The position numbers and the translations under genes were made by a program. The notes below the pieces were generated by a model. That model did not search any database, had not been told where the DNA came from, and worked only from the letters and a program-made list of their open reading frames with translations. DNA of 64,000 nt from Candidatus Dadabacteria bacterium. Lineage in GTDB: Bacteria; Desulfobacterota_D; UBA1144; Nemesobacterales; Nemesobacteraceae. The stretch is taken from positions 124,001-188,000 of the forward strand of contig JAJECI010000003.1 of NCBI GenBank assembly GCA_022822065.1, written 5' to 3'. Below are positions 51,760 to 61,343 of this stretch, one piece after another (the first letter of the stretch is position 1; each line of letters starts with the position of its first letter).

Positions 51760-51831
51760 TATCCTGTTGCGGTGTCTGCGTACTTGCTTCGAGGACCAGA
51801 AAAGAGATCCTGAATCCTCCGGGAAAGACAA

Positions 51832-52854
51832 TCAACTCTTTTTCTTTGAATTTGAGCTTACTTTTTTGTATTCGTTGAGATAATCATCGGCGAAGCGCCT
51901 GGTTCTCTCCACCCTCTCTTTCCTTCTTTCCTTTCTTTTCTCCGCTTCTTTCCAGAGACGGATTTCGTAGGGAGTTTCGGGGGTGAATTCCGGCACTGAA
52001 ACAGGAGTTCCGCTTTCGTCGATTTTTACATATGTGAGAAACGCCGTGCACGCGTGGGATGATTCTCCGGTCTCGGTGTCATACGAATCGACCTTGATCG
52101 CGAGTTCAAGGGACTTGCTTCCCACGTAGGTGATGCCGGCCTTGAATTCAATCAGGCTTCCGACGTTAAGGGGGGAGTAGAAGAAAAGATCGTCAAGAGA
52201 CCCGGTAACCAGAACTCCCTTGGTGAACCTCTTCGCCAGTATGGCGGCGCTTTCGTCAATGTACTTCATAAGCTTTCCGACGGACATGAATTTTCCGTAA
52301 AAGGCATCTTCCGGGAGCACCATCTTGGTGGTGTTGAAAATAAGCCTCGTGTTCTCCGTCTCATCCGCTATGTTGGAGACGTTGCTTTTCCTTTTCTTTA
52401 TCTCGGGAAGTCTCCGGATTTTTCTTTCCTTCGCCCGGGCTATGAGCTCCCGTTCGACCGTGCTGGACGCGCTGAGCCTCGTTTCTATCTTTCTCGGTTT
52501 TACATCTTCGCCTACGGCGACAAAGGACATGTAGGAGAGGGTTATAAGCTTCTTCTCGTCGGTTTCGCCGTCTTCTGAATGTACTCGCACTGCGATTTCA
52601 ATGGACGAATTTCCAACATGCTCAACCCAGCTTTCAAGGACCACTATTTCCCCGATCTTTACGGGGTTTAGGAAATCTATGCTGTCCGCTGCTCCCAAAA
52701 CCGCGGGCCCGTTTGCGAATTTAAAGGACGTTATGCTGCCCGTGAGCATGATCCAGTCCATGAGTATTCCGCCGTGCAGGGTGCCATGGTTGTTCGAGTG
52801 TTCGGGAAGAACGTACTGAACCATCTTGTTTGCGCTTTCGCGTATTGAGATCAT
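51832..52854 (-). CDS. Acyl-CoA thioesterase with two hotdog domains
   Basis: 340 residues. Domain 1 (about 8-130) has LPEHSNNHGTLHGGILMDWI, the YkhA/BACH active-site pattern. Domain 2 (about 170-300) has EDAFYGKFMSVGKLMKYIDESAAI and is more diverged. The C-terminus is a very basic helix (KEAEKRKERRKERVERTRRF). Hydrolyses acyl-CoA; chain length unknown. The double domain fits the ACOT7-like type. Confidence 0.87.
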   Translation of the reverse strand: MISIRESANKMVQYVLPEHSNNHGTLHGGILMDWIMLTGSITSFKFANGPAVLGAADSIDFLNPVKIGEIVVLESWVEHVGNSSIEIAVRVHSEDGETDEKKLITLSYMSFVAVGEDVKPRKIETRLSASSTVERELIARAKERKIRRLPEIKKRKSNVSNIADETENTRLIFNTTKMVLPEDAFYGKFMSVGKLMKYIDESAAILAKRFTKGVLVTGSLDDLFFYSPLNVGSLIEFKAGITYVGSKSLELAIKVDSYDTETGESSHACTAFLTYVKIDESGTPVSVPEFTPETPYEIRLWKEAEKRKERRKERVERTRRFADDYLNEYKKVSSNSKKKS

Positions 52855-52900
52855 GGGTTTCTTCGCCGCGTGCCGCCGCGGCGTGCGCTCCGGGAGAGAC

Positions 52901-55156
52901 TCAGTCCGACTGGGCGCGGAGAACTATCTCTTCCCCTTTAACGGAGAAAGTCGCCTTGCCGCCGCCTGAGAGTTCTCCGAAGAGAATCTCCTTTGAAAGT
53001 CTCTCCGCTATCTCGGAGTTTATTACTCTTTGCACGGGTCTTGCGCCCAGCTGGGGATCGTAGCCTTTGCGGGCGAGAAAAAGCCTCGCTTCCGGCGTAA
53101 GACTGATCGTTACTTTTTTCGGGATGAGTCTCTGCTGAAGCTCTCCGATCAATTTGTCCACTATTCTCTCTACCACCTCTATATCAAGAGGGTTAAACCT
53201 GATGATTTCATTCAGCCTGTTTCGGAATTCAGGGGAGAAATACCTGTCTATGGCTTCCGGACTCCTGTCCTCGAACTCTTTTTTCGCGAACCCGACATTT
53301 CTGTTCATGCTTTCCTTCGAACCGGTGTTCGTCGTCAGAATCAGGACTACCTGGCGAAAATCCACCTTCCTCCCGTTTGAATCCGTGAGCGTCGCGTGAT
53401 CCATTACTTGGAGCAGGATGTTGTATATGTCTTCGTGCGCCTTCTCGATTTCGTCGAGCAGAAGGACGCAGTGGGGAGATTTGTATATGGCTTCGGTAAG
53501 CTGTCCTCCCTGGTCGTAGCCTACGTATCCCGGCGGTGAGCCTATGAGACGGGAGACAGTGTGTTTTTCCATGTATTCGCTCATGTCGAAACGTACGAAT
53601 TCAACTCCCATAAGCTCGGCGAGTTTTTTCGCAAGTTCGGTCTTTCCTACCCCCGTTGGTCCCGAGAACATGAACGAGCCCACTGGTTTTTCAGGCTCGC
53701 TTATGCCGGCGCGCGACATCTGTATGGCGTTTACGAGCTTGTCTACGGCCTCGTCCTGGGCGTAGATGAATTTCTTAAGATTGTCCGCGAGATCGTGAAG
53801 CAGGTTGCGGTCTTCGACTTTTACCGACTTGGTGGGTATTTTCGCGATCTTCGCAACCAGTTTTTCCATGTCGGACACTTTTACCTGCCTCGTTACCTCG
53901 GGATCAGGATTGCGAAGTTTCACCGCGGCGCCGGCCTCATCCATGATGTCAATCGCCTTGTCCGGAAGCTTCCTGTCCGTTATGTGCCTGTCGGAGAGTT
54001 CTATGCACGCTTTTATCGCTCCCCGGGAGTATTTAACGTTGTGGTAGTTCTCGTAGTGGCGCTTAAGTCCGAACAGGATTTTTCCGCAGTCCTCAACCGA
54101 CGGCTCATCCACGCTTATTCTCTGAAACCTTCGGGAAAGTGCGTGGTCTTTCTCGAAGATGATCCTGTACTCCTTAAGCGTCGTGGTTCCTATGCATTTT
54201 ATGTCTCCTCCGGCAAGGGCAGGCTTCAGCATGTTAGATGCGTCAAGGCTTCCGCCGGAAACCGCTCCGGCGCCTATGACCGTGTGGATCTCGTCTATGA
54301 AAAGCACGTTGTTCGGATCCTTCTTGGTTTCGTCTATTACGGCGTTGAGCCTCTCCTCGAAGTCCCCCCTGTATTTGGTTCCGGCCGTTAGGGTTCCTAT
54401 GTTCAGGAGATGTATCTTGAGGCTTTTCATCACTTCGGGAACTTCTCCCGAGACGATCCTGTGAGCAACTCCCTCCACGATCGCCGTTTTTCCCACTCCT
54501 GCGTCTCCGACGAGCACGGGGTTGTTTTTCTTTCTCTTGCCGAGGATATGAACTATTCTCTGTACCTCTTTTTCCCTTCCTATCAGCGGGTCGATGCTTC
54601 CGTTGCGGGCTTTTTCGATCAGGTCGGTGCAGTAAAGCTCAAGGGGGTTCTTGGCCTCGGCCTTTTTCGCTTCCTTCGGCTGCTCTTTACCGTTCGGGGC
54701 TTTCTCCTGCTGTTCATCGGGCCCCTCGCTTTTTCCGTGGGATATCTGCTTTATAACGGCGAAACGAGTGAGTCCATGGCGGTTAAGGAAATACACAGCG
54801 TGCGATTCGGGAACCCTGAACATGGCGACCAGTATGTTGGCCCCGGTTATTTCTTTTCTCTCCGCGCTTTCGGCGTGCATGGATGCTACCCTGAAGATGT
54901 ACTTACTTCCCTCGGAGTAGGTTGGTTCCGGGAGGTGGGGAGAATCGATGGAGGATATGTCTTTACTGAGATGCTTCTCTATGTCATTTGCGAGAAGCTC
55001 GGTGTCGACGTCGCACTCTATTAGCACCTCAGCAGCGATCTTGTCTCTTGTGAGTTCAAGGAGTATGTGCTCCGGGGTAATGAATTCGTGCTTGCGGTCC
55101 TTTGCCTGCTGGTAAGCGCGGTAAAGTGTTTTTTCGAGTTCTTCTGATGCCACCAT
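52901..55156 (-). CDS. clpA: ATP-dependent Clp protease ATPase subunit ClpA
   Basis: 751 residues from the ATG at 55156 (track start 27 bp upstream lies within clpS). The N-domain (about 1-145) begins SEELEKTLYRAYQQAKDRKHEFITPEHILLELT. AAA-1 has LVGDAGVGKTAIVEG; AAA-2 has MFSGPTGVGKTELAKKLAELMGVEFVRFDMSEYMEKHTVSRLIGSPPGYVGYD. The arrangement and length are those of ClpA, and clpS directly upstream supports it. Unfolds substrates for ClpP, which is not in the window. Confidence 0.95.
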   Translation of the reverse strand: MVASEELEKTLYRAYQQAKDRKHEFITPEHILLELTRDKIAAEVLIECDVDTELLANDIEKHLSKDISSIDSPHLPEPTYSEGSKYIFRVASMHAESAERKEITGANILVAMFRVPESHAVYFLNRHGLTRFAVIKQISHGKSEGPDEQQEKAPNGKEQPKEAKKAEAKNPLELYCTDLIEKARNGSIDPLIGREKEVQRIVHILGKRKKNNPVLVGDAGVGKTAIVEGVAHRIVSGEVPEVMKSLKIHLLNIGTLTAGTKYRGDFEERLNAVIDETKKDPNNVLFIDEIHTVIGAGAVSGGSLDASNMLKPALAGGDIKCIGTTTLKEYRIIFEKDHALSRRFQRISVDEPSVEDCGKILFGLKRHYENYHNVKYSRGAIKACIELSDRHITDRKLPDKAIDIMDEAGAAVKLRNPDPEVTRQVKVSDMEKLVAKIAKIPTKSVKVEDRNLLHDLADNLKKFIYAQDEAVDKLVNAIQMSRAGISEPEKPVGSFMFSGPTGVGKTELAKKLAELMGVEFVRFDMSEYMEKHTVSRLIGSPPGYVGYDQGGQLTEAIYKSPHCVLLLDEIEKAHEDIYNILLQVMDHATLTDSNGRKVDFRQVVLILTTNTGSKESMNRNVGFAKKEFEDRSPEAIDRYFSPEFRNRLNEIIRFNPLDIEVVERIVDKLIGELQQRLIPKKVTISLTPEARLFLARKGYDPQLGARPVQRVINSEIAERLSKEILFGELSGGGKATFSVKGEEIVLRAQSD

Positions 55157-55157
55157 G

Positions 55158-55493
55158 TCAGCTCTCCGCCTTTTGAACTTCAAGTATGCATTTTAGCGGA
55201 TGTTCATATTTTTCCGCCAGATTTTTTACCTGTTTCACCTTCGTAGTAGCTATATCGTAGGTGTAGCAATCGACGACGCTTTTTCCCTTCGTGTGAGCCT
55301 CGAGCATTATTCTCCTGCTGTCGTTTTCATTCTTGAAAAACACCTTCATCAAAACCCACACTACGAAGTCCCTCGGTGTGTAGTCGTCGTTCAGCAGGAC
55401 TATGAGATACATATCCGGTCTTTTTACGCGGATATCCTCCCTTACGACCTGCTTGGGATCATGTGTATGGGTCGGGTTCTCGTGCTCGGACAT
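55158..55493 (-). CDS. clpS: ClpS adaptor (N-end rule)
   Basis: 111 residues from the ATG at 55493; the track adds 14 residues upstream that are unlikely. RPDMYLIVLLNDDYTPRDFVVWVLMKVFF (about 24-52) is the binding core with the Asn-Asp pair; EAHTKGKSVVDCYTYDIATTKVKQV follows. Delivers proteins with bulky N-terminal residues to ClpA. Its stop is 1 bp from the clpA ATG. Confidence 0.95.
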   Translation of the reverse strand: MSEHENPTHTHDPKQVVREDIRVKRPDMYLIVLLNDDYTPRDFVVWVLMKVFFKNENDSRRIMLEAHTKGKSVVDCYTYDIATTKVKQVKNLAEKYEHPLKCILEVQKAES

Positions 55494-55503
55494 GGCGAGT
55501 ATA

Positions 55504-56700
55504 TTATACGATTTTTTGTTGGGATTTGCCACCACGGGCCCGTTTGAGCGGGGAGTGGCGGTTGTACTCAGAGATAAGCGAGCGCATATAGGGTCTTTCT
55601 CCCCGAAGGAAATTGTCTATGGATTTCTGCGCTCCCGGATTGAAAAACAGGTGGGAACTGTAAACCGGTACCGCTTCAAAGCCGCGGAGGAATTTGTGCT
55701 CGCCCTGCGCTCCGGCCTCGAAAACGTTTATTCCGTTGTCTATGGCGAACTCTATCGGTCTGTAGTAACAGCACTCAAAATGAAGGTAAGGCACCTCGAT
55801 GCTGCATCCCCAGTACCTGCCGTAGAGCTTGTCGCCTTTTCTGAAGTTGATTGTGCCGCCGACCGGATTGCCATCTATCTTCGCGATCACAAGCACGGTT
55901 TTTTCCCTGTAGGTTTCGAATATCAGGTCGAAAAACTCCCTGTTGAGATAGGCGTTTCCCCATTTCCTTGAGCTGGTGTCAACGTAGAATTCCCAGATTG
56001 AGTCTATGTGCTCGGGGCGTATCTGTTCTCTCTCGAATACTTCCACCTCTACGCCCAGATCGCCGAGGCGGCGTTTTTCCTTCCTTATCTGTTTTCTTCT
56101 TCCCGAGCGAAGATCCCCGAGAAAGTCGTCAAAACAGAGGTAGCCCGAGTTATGCCAGTGGTACTGGTGAGTGAGTCTTGAGAGAAACCCGCAGTCAGAA
56201 AGCATCTCCTGCTCCTCGGCGGTTACGAACAGAAAATGTATTGAAGAGAGGCTTTTAAGGGAGCATACCTCAACCAGTTTCTTTATTAGTTCCCGCCCGC
56301 AGGTTTCGTAATCATACCCTGTTCGAACGATTATTCTCGGGCCGGTTGTCGGGGTAAACGGCACTCCCGCGACCGCCTTGGGATAATATCTCAGCCCGGC
56401 GTCCTGATAAGCCCGGGCCCACTCCCAGTCGAATATGTATTCGCCGTAGGAATCGGTTTTCAGGTAGAACGTAACCGCCCCGACGAGCTTTTTCCCTTCG
56501 CGCAGCAGAAGATGGCGCGGCTCCCATCCGGTGCCCGGACCCACGCATCCTGATTTCTCGAGGGCGAAAAGAAAATCAAACTCGAAAAAGGGGTTGTTAT
56601 CGGGCTGGATGGAGTCGTATTCTCTTTTTTCGATTTCCGTTATCGAATGGCATATCTGGAATGCGGTTGATTTTTTAGATAGCTTTTTTTGTACCTTCAT
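55504..56700 (-). CDS. GNAT-like peptidoglycan/acyltransferase family protein (DUF482/FemAB-like)
   Basis: 398 residues from the ATG at 56700; a longer ATG at 56790 would overlap the divergent ABC-F gene, so it is less likely. CHSITEIEKREYDSIQPDNNPFFEFDFLFALEKSGCVG at the start and GNPVGGTINFRKGDKLYGRYWGCSIEVPYLHFECCYYRPIEFAIDNGINVFEAGAQGEHKFLRGFEAVPVYSSHLF near the end are the DUF482 signature, a tandem GNAT fold. Substrate unknown. It follows clpS-clpA upstream on the same strand. Confidence 0.88.
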   Translation of the reverse strand: MKVQKKLSKKSTAFQICHSITEIEKREYDSIQPDNNPFFEFDFLFALEKSGCVGPGTGWEPRHLLLREGKKLVGAVTFYLKTDSYGEYIFDWEWARAYQDAGLRYYPKAVAGVPFTPTTGPRIIVRTGYDYETCGRELIKKLVEVCSLKSLSSIHFLFVTAEEQEMLSDCGFLSRLTHQYHWHNSGYLCFDDFLGDLRSGRRKQIRKEKRRLGDLGVEVEVFEREQIRPEHIDSIWEFYVDTSSRKWGNAYLNREFFDLIFETYREKTVLVIAKIDGNPVGGTINFRKGDKLYGRYWGCSIEVPYLHFECCYYRPIEFAIDNGINVFEAGAQGEHKFLRGFEAVPVYSSHLFFNPGAQKSIDNFLRGERPYMRSLISEYNRHSPLKRARGGKSQQKIV

Positions 56701-56770
56701 TATCCGCGATCGGCGAGCAAAGAGGGTATCGCCGGGAAATAGTATCAGGTTTCTTTTTGTTTTTGTCGAG

Positions 56771-58657
56771 ATGATAAGCTTGTCAGGCATATGTCATTCC
56801 TTCGCTGGTAAGGAACTTTTCCGAAACCTTGAGTGGGGTATAAAAAAGGGAAGAAAATACGGTCTTGTAGGTCCGAACGGCTCGGGTAAAACCACGCTGC
56901 TTGAGATCGTAATGGGACTCATGGAACCGGAAAAAGGGCAGGCCTCCGTTCCCTCCGCGCTGACCGTGGGCTATCTGCCGCAGATAATGGATCTGGGAAC
57001 GGGCGATCTTACCGTGCTCTCGGCGGCCCGCGCGGGCGACCCCGACGAAGGCGAAGACGGTTCCGAAAAACCCGTTCACGAAGCCGAGAAAATCCTGTTC
57101 GGACTGGGTTTTACGGGGGAAGAGCTCTCCCATAAGGTTTCTTCTCTCTCGGGAGGCTGGAAGATGCGGGTCGAGCTTGCGAGAATACTTCTTCTGGAAC
57201 CCCGGGTTCTTCTTCTCGATGAGCCGACCAACCATCTTGACATAAAAAGCATCGAGTGGCTTGAAGGGTACCTTGGGAACTACCGCGGAACCGTGGTTCT
57301 CGTATCTCACGACAAATATCTCCTTGACCGCATGGTTGACACGATAGCGGAGCTTGAAGGCGGGGTGATAAGGGAGTTTCGGGGCGATTATTCCTCTTAC
57401 CTTGAGAGAAAAGAGCAGATTGCCTCGGTCGCCGAGGCGACTGCCAAGAACCGGGAGAGAAAACTCCGGGCGCAGCGCCGTTTCATAGAGCGTTTCAGGT
57501 ACAAGGCTTCAAAGGCAAGACAGGTGCAGAGCAGGATAAAAATGCTTGAGAAAATGGAACCCGAAGCCTCGTCCCCGGAGACTCGCAGAACCCTTGAGTT
57601 TGATTTTCCCGCCCCCGAGCGCGCGGGACGCGTGGTTTACGAGATAAGCGATTTCTCAAAGGAGTATGAAACTCCCGGAGGCGCGAGGAATGTCGTTTTC
57701 CAAGACTGTCCCGCTCTTCGCGTGGAAAGGGGAGACAGGGTAGCCGTTACAGGGAGAAACGGCGAAGGGAAAACCACCCTCTGCAAGATGATTGCCGGTG
57801 TGGAGGGCTTCTCCGGACAAAGCCGCCTCGGCCACAACGTGACCCTGGGCTACTACGCGCAGAACCAGGACGAGATGCTTAATCCTCAGAACACGGTCTA
57901 CGAAGAGTTCATCGGAGCCTATCCTCTTTTTTCCCAGACCGAGGCAAGAACGCTTCTGGGCTCGTTTCTTTTCGGCGCTTCCGACATAACCAAGAAAGTC
58001 TCGGTTCTCTCGGGCGGCGAGAAAAGCCGCCTGTCCCTTCTCAAGATTCTGGTTTCCCGCTCCAATTTCCTGGTTCTCGACGAGCCCACAAACCACCTTG
58101 ACATGGCTTCGAGGGAAGTGCTTCGCCGCGCTCTGGAGGAATATTCCGGCACCTTTCTGCTGATAAGCCACGACAGGTATTTCATTGACAGCCTCGTGAA
58201 CAGGATATGGTACGTGGAAGGAGGAGGGGTCGAGACCTTTATAGGCAATTACTCGGAATTTCTCGAGAAAAAAGCCCGCGACTCAGGTGACCAACAGATT
58301 CTCGTCGAGGTACAAAACGACGAACCCAGGAAAAAAACCGCAAAAACCATCGAGGCGGAGCGGCGCAACCGGCTATACAGGGAACTTCAGGAAAAAGGCA
58401 TAGAGAACATGGAGAACTGGACGCTTCTTTCGAAAAAGCAGATGGAGAACGCCCTTTCGGATCTCGAGAGCAGGATCTCGGAGTGCGAGACCGAGAAAGA
58501 GGAAATGGAAAAGCTTCTTACGAATCCCGAAACGTTTCCCCAAGGCACTGATTGGGAAGAAAAAACAAGACAGTTCGGCGAACTTAAGGCAAGGCTTTCC
58601 GCTCTTTACGGCAGGTGGGATGAGGTGAGCGAGCACATGCGCAGGAATTTCAGTTGA
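56771..58657 (+). CDS. ABC-F family ATPase (Uup/EttA type)
   Basis: 628 residues from the ATG at 56771; the track's first 80 residues come from the antisense of the divergent gene. Two ABC domains without membrane helices: GPNGSGKTT, LSGGWKMRVELARILLLEPRVLLLDEPTNHLD, then a charged linker (about 240-290) and GRNGEGKTTL, LSGGEKSRLSLLKIL, FLVLDEPTNHLD. The C-terminus (about 530-628) is a coiled coil, as in Uup-like members. Acts on the ribosome rather than in transport. Shares a 70-bp divergent promoter region with the GNAT gene. Confidence 0.93.
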   Translation: MISLSGICHSFAGKELFRNLEWGIKKGRKYGLVGPNGSGKTTLLEIVMGLMEPEKGQASVPSALTVGYLPQIMDLGTGDLTVLSAARAGDPDEGEDGSEKPVHEAEKILFGLGFTGEELSHKVSSLSGGWKMRVELARILLLEPRVLLLDEPTNHLDIKSIEWLEGYLGNYRGTVVLVSHDKYLLDRMVDTIAELEGGVIREFRGDYSSYLERKEQIASVAEATAKNRERKLRAQRRFIERFRYKASKARQVQSRIKMLEKMEPEASSPETRRTLEFDFPAPERAGRVVYEISDFSKEYETPGGARNVVFQDCPALRVERGDRVAVTGRNGEGKTTLCKMIAGVEGFSGQSRLGHNVTLGYYAQNQDEMLNPQNTVYEEFIGAYPLFSQTEARTLLGSFLFGASDITKKVSVLSGGEKSRLSLLKILVSRSNFLVLDEPTNHLDMASREVLRRALEEYSGTFLLISHDRYFIDSLVNRIWYVEGGGVETFIGNYSEFLEKKARDSGDQQILVEVQNDEPRKKTAKTIEAERRNRLYRELQEKGIENMENWTLLSKKQMENALSDLESRISECETEKEEMEKLLTNPETFPQGTDWEEKTRQFGELKARLSALYGRWDEVSEHMRRNFS

Positions 58658-58735
58658 GAATAGTCCGGTTTCAGTACTGCGGGTTTTTCTTTATAATGAT
58701 GAAACCCACGATTTTCTGATTTAAGGGAACTTTGG

Positions 58736-60391
58736 ATGAACGCAGCCGTAATAGCGATAGTCGTAATAGCTCTTTACCTGGTCGGGTACAGGTATTACTC
58801 GAAGTTCATTTCCGAGAAAGTTTACGGAGTAAGAGACGGGGAGCCTACTCCTGCCCACCAGTTGCGGGACGGCGTGGACTACGTTCCTGCCGGCAGGCAC
58901 GTTCTTTTCGGCCATCATTTCGCATCCATAGCGGGTGCCGCGCCGATAATAGGGCCGGCCATAGCCGTGTTCTGGGGGTGGGTTCCGGCGATTATCTGGG
59001 TCGTGTTCGGAACAATCTTCATCGGGGCTGTTCATGATTTCGGCGCTCTGGTTATCTCCGCAAGAAACAGGGGAAGATCCGTGGGGGATCTTGCCGGTAT
59101 ATTTATAAGCCCGCGGGGAAGAACCCTTTTTCTTCTCATAGTCTGCTTTCTGGTCTTTTTCGTGATAGCAGTTTTCGCCTACGCAATCGCGGTTCTTTTC
59201 GTAAGCTTTCCCGCGAGCGTGCTTCCCGTGAACTTCCAGATACTGGTGGCGCTTGTTATCGGGTTTCTTTTCTACAGGAAGAACGTTCCCATTCTTTGGC
59301 CATCAATTATCGCGCTTACGCTCCTTTACTTCATGGTCTGGGCGGGAACAAAAGTCCCCCTGACCATCCCCGAGGTGATGGGAAGCCAGGTGGTGACATG
59401 GGTGATCATTCTCATGGTTTACTCCTTCGTGGCGTCGGTTCTTCCCGTGTGGATGCTTCTTCAGCCCAGGGACTACATAAACGGAATCCATCTTTTCGTG
59501 GGGCTCGCGATACTTATAACGGGCATAATGGTGTCTCATCCCGAAATGCAGGCCCCGGCCATCAACTTCGCCGCCGACGGGCTTCCCGTTCTTCCGTTTC
59601 TTTTCATAACCGTTGCGTGCGGAGCGGTAAGCGGATTCCATGGTCTTGTCGCGAGCGGAACCACCTCGAAGCAGCTTGACAAGATGTCGCACTCAAGATT
59701 CGTGGGTTACGGTGGCATGCTGGGGGAGGGCACTCTTGCCATGATAGCGACTCTCGCGGTCGCGGCGGGGATAGAGCGTAGCGAATGGCTTGAGCACTAT
59801 CATTCTTGGGAATCGGCATCAAGCGGCGGCATAGCGAATTTCGTCATGGGAACTTCGAGTTTTCTTACCTCAATCCACATTCCCGAGGTGCTGGGGACCA
59901 CCCTTATAAGCGTGATAGTGATAAGTTTCGCGGCAACCTCCCTTGATACAGGGGCCAGGATACAGAGGATCGTCATAGGCGAACTCGGGGAGGCCTACGG
60001 CATCAAGGCTCTTAAAAACAGGTATATCGGGGCGTTTTTCGCCATCGTGCCCCCGCTTGCGCTCGCGCTTTTCGCCCAGGTTCCCGGCAAGGGGCCCGGC
60101 TCGGGAGGATTTCTGCTCTGGCCTCTTTTCGGGGCTACGAACCAGCTGATAGCCGGAATCACGCTGCTTCTTATTACCCTTTATCTCAGAAGATCGAAAA
60201 AACCGTTTATCTACACGTTCGTGCCGATGATTTTTCTGGTGGCAATGACTACTGCCTCCATATTTTTCAACCTTAAGTATTTTCTAGATAACACGCTTCT
60301 TTTCAGCCTCTCAGCGATAATGTTCGTTCTTGCCGTCTGGCTGATTTTTGAGGCCGCAGTCGTGTCTAGAAAAATTCCTGGCGACGGGTAA
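58736..60391 (+). CDS. cstA: Carbon starvation protein CstA (short form)
   Basis: 551 residues, about 14 membrane helices. YRYYSKFISEKVYGV, DGVDYVPAGRHVLFGHHFASIAGAAPIIGPAIA (about 45-77), GAVHDFGALVISARNRGRSVGDL, ACGAVSGFHGLVASGTTSKQ and FAATSLDTGARIQRIVIGEL are the family core. The E. coli protein is about 700 residues; this is the shorter form found in many other phyla. Likely a pyruvate or peptide transporter by family. Confidence 0.94.
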   Translation: MNAAVIAIVVIALYLVGYRYYSKFISEKVYGVRDGEPTPAHQLRDGVDYVPAGRHVLFGHHFASIAGAAPIIGPAIAVFWGWVPAIIWVVFGTIFIGAVHDFGALVISARNRGRSVGDLAGIFISPRGRTLFLLIVCFLVFFVIAVFAYAIAVLFVSFPASVLPVNFQILVALVIGFLFYRKNVPILWPSIIALTLLYFMVWAGTKVPLTIPEVMGSQVVTWVIILMVYSFVASVLPVWMLLQPRDYINGIHLFVGLAILITGIMVSHPEMQAPAINFAADGLPVLPFLFITVACGAVSGFHGLVASGTTSKQLDKMSHSRFVGYGGMLGEGTLAMIATLAVAAGIERSEWLEHYHSWESASSGGIANFVMGTSSFLTSIHIPEVLGTTLISVIVISFAATSLDTGARIQRIVIGELGEAYGIKALKNRYIGAFFAIVPPLALALFAQVPGKGPGSGGFLLWPLFGATNQLIAGITLLLITLYLRRSKKPFIYTFVPMIFLVAMTTASIFFNLKYFLDNTLLFSLSAIMFVLAVWLIFEAAVVSRKIPGDG

Positions 60392-60400
60392 GACGCCACG

Positions 60401-61006
60401 TTACATATCCTTTCTGTCCCGAAGCGCCTTGCCGAGCGTGAGTTCGTCTATGAACTCTATGTCTCCGCCGACGGGTATTCCGTAGGCTATTCTCGAGGTT
60501 CTGATCCCGAGGGGCTTTATAGTTCTTGAAAGGTAAACTGCGGTGGCCTCGCCTTCGACGTTCGTGCCGGTCGCGATTATTATCTCCTTTATGTCTTCGC
60601 GTTCCGCCCTGCTCACGAGTTCTTTTATACGGAGGTCTTCGGGACCCACGCCTTCAAGGGGGGAGATTACCCCGTGGAGGACGTGGTACTGTCCCCGGAA
60701 CTCCCCGCTTCTCTCAATTGCCAGCAGGTCAAGGGGCTCTTCAACGACGCAGAGAACCTGCGGGTCTCTTGAAGGGTCCGAGCAGAGCGCGCACGGATCC
60801 TTTTCCGTGAAGTTAAAGCACGTGCTGCACATGATGACGTCGGATTTTGTTCTGATTATCGCGCTTGAGAGACTGCGCGCGTAGCCTTCCGATGATCGGA
60901 ATATGTGAAATGCAAGGCGGGTCGCGTTTTTCTCGCCGATTCCCGGAAGCTTGGAAAGTTCTTCTATGAGTCTTGAGATCGGCTCGGGAAGGCCGGTTCT
61001 TTGCAT
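60401..61006 (-). CDS. recR: Recombination protein RecR
   Basis: 201 residues. LSKLPGIGEKNATRLAFHI is the helix-hairpin-helix; a C4 zinc finger (CSTCFNFTEKDPCALC) and the Toprim domain (VLCVVEEPLDLLAIERSG) follow; the end (GIPVGGDIEFIDELTLGKAL) is also typical. Works with RecFO to load RecA at gaps. Third gene of the dnaX-ebfC-recR group (1-bp gap). Confidence 0.96.
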   Translation of the reverse strand: MQRTGLPEPISRLIEELSKLPGIGEKNATRLAFHIFRSSEGYARSLSSAIIRTKSDVIMCSTCFNFTEKDPCALCSDPSRDPQVLCVVEEPLDLLAIERSGEFRGQYHVLHGVISPLEGVGPEDLRIKELVSRAEREDIKEIIIATGTNVEGEATAVYLSRTIKPLGIRTSRIAYGIPVGGDIEFIDELTLGKALRDRKDM

Positions 61007-61007
61007 C

Positions 61008-61331
61008 TCAGATAAGCCCCGGCGGAAGCCCCATGCCGGCTGTAAAACGAGAGACTTCCTCTTTCATAAGCTCCTGTCCCTTGTAAAGGGCCTCGTTTAC
61101 GGCGGCGGTTACCAGGTCCTGGAGCATCTCAATGTCGGTTTCGTTTATTATCTCCGGTTCTATTGCTATTGACGATATCTCCCCCTTGGCCTTCGCCGTA
61201 ACCGTGACCATCCCGCCCCCGGAAGAGGCTTCCACGGTCTTTTCCCCGGCCTCGTTCTGAAGGCGCTCCATCTGCTCCTTCATCTTCCCCATCTGCTTCA
61301 TGATGTTCTTCATGTTTCCGCCCATTTTCAT
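61008..61331 (-). CDS. ebfC: YbaB/EbfC nucleoid-associated protein
   Basis: 107 residues. MKNIMKQMGKMKEQMERLQNEAGEKTVEASSGGGMVTVTAKAKGEISSIAIEPEII is the family core, with a C-terminal helix. Binds DNA as a dimer. It lies between dnaX and recR, the common order. Confidence 0.95.
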   Translation of the reverse strand: MKMGGNMKNIMKQMGKMKEQMERLQNEAGEKTVEASSGGGMVTVTAKAKGEISSIAIEPEIINETDIEMLQDLVTAAVNEALYKGQELMKEEVSRFTAGMGLPPGLI

Positions 61332-61343
61332 TGTTTTTCACCC

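Noticed and set aside
53561-54391. 276-residue plus-strand ORF opposite clpA
   Set aside because: Shadow of clpA, rich in Val/Tyr/Phe from the reversed codons.
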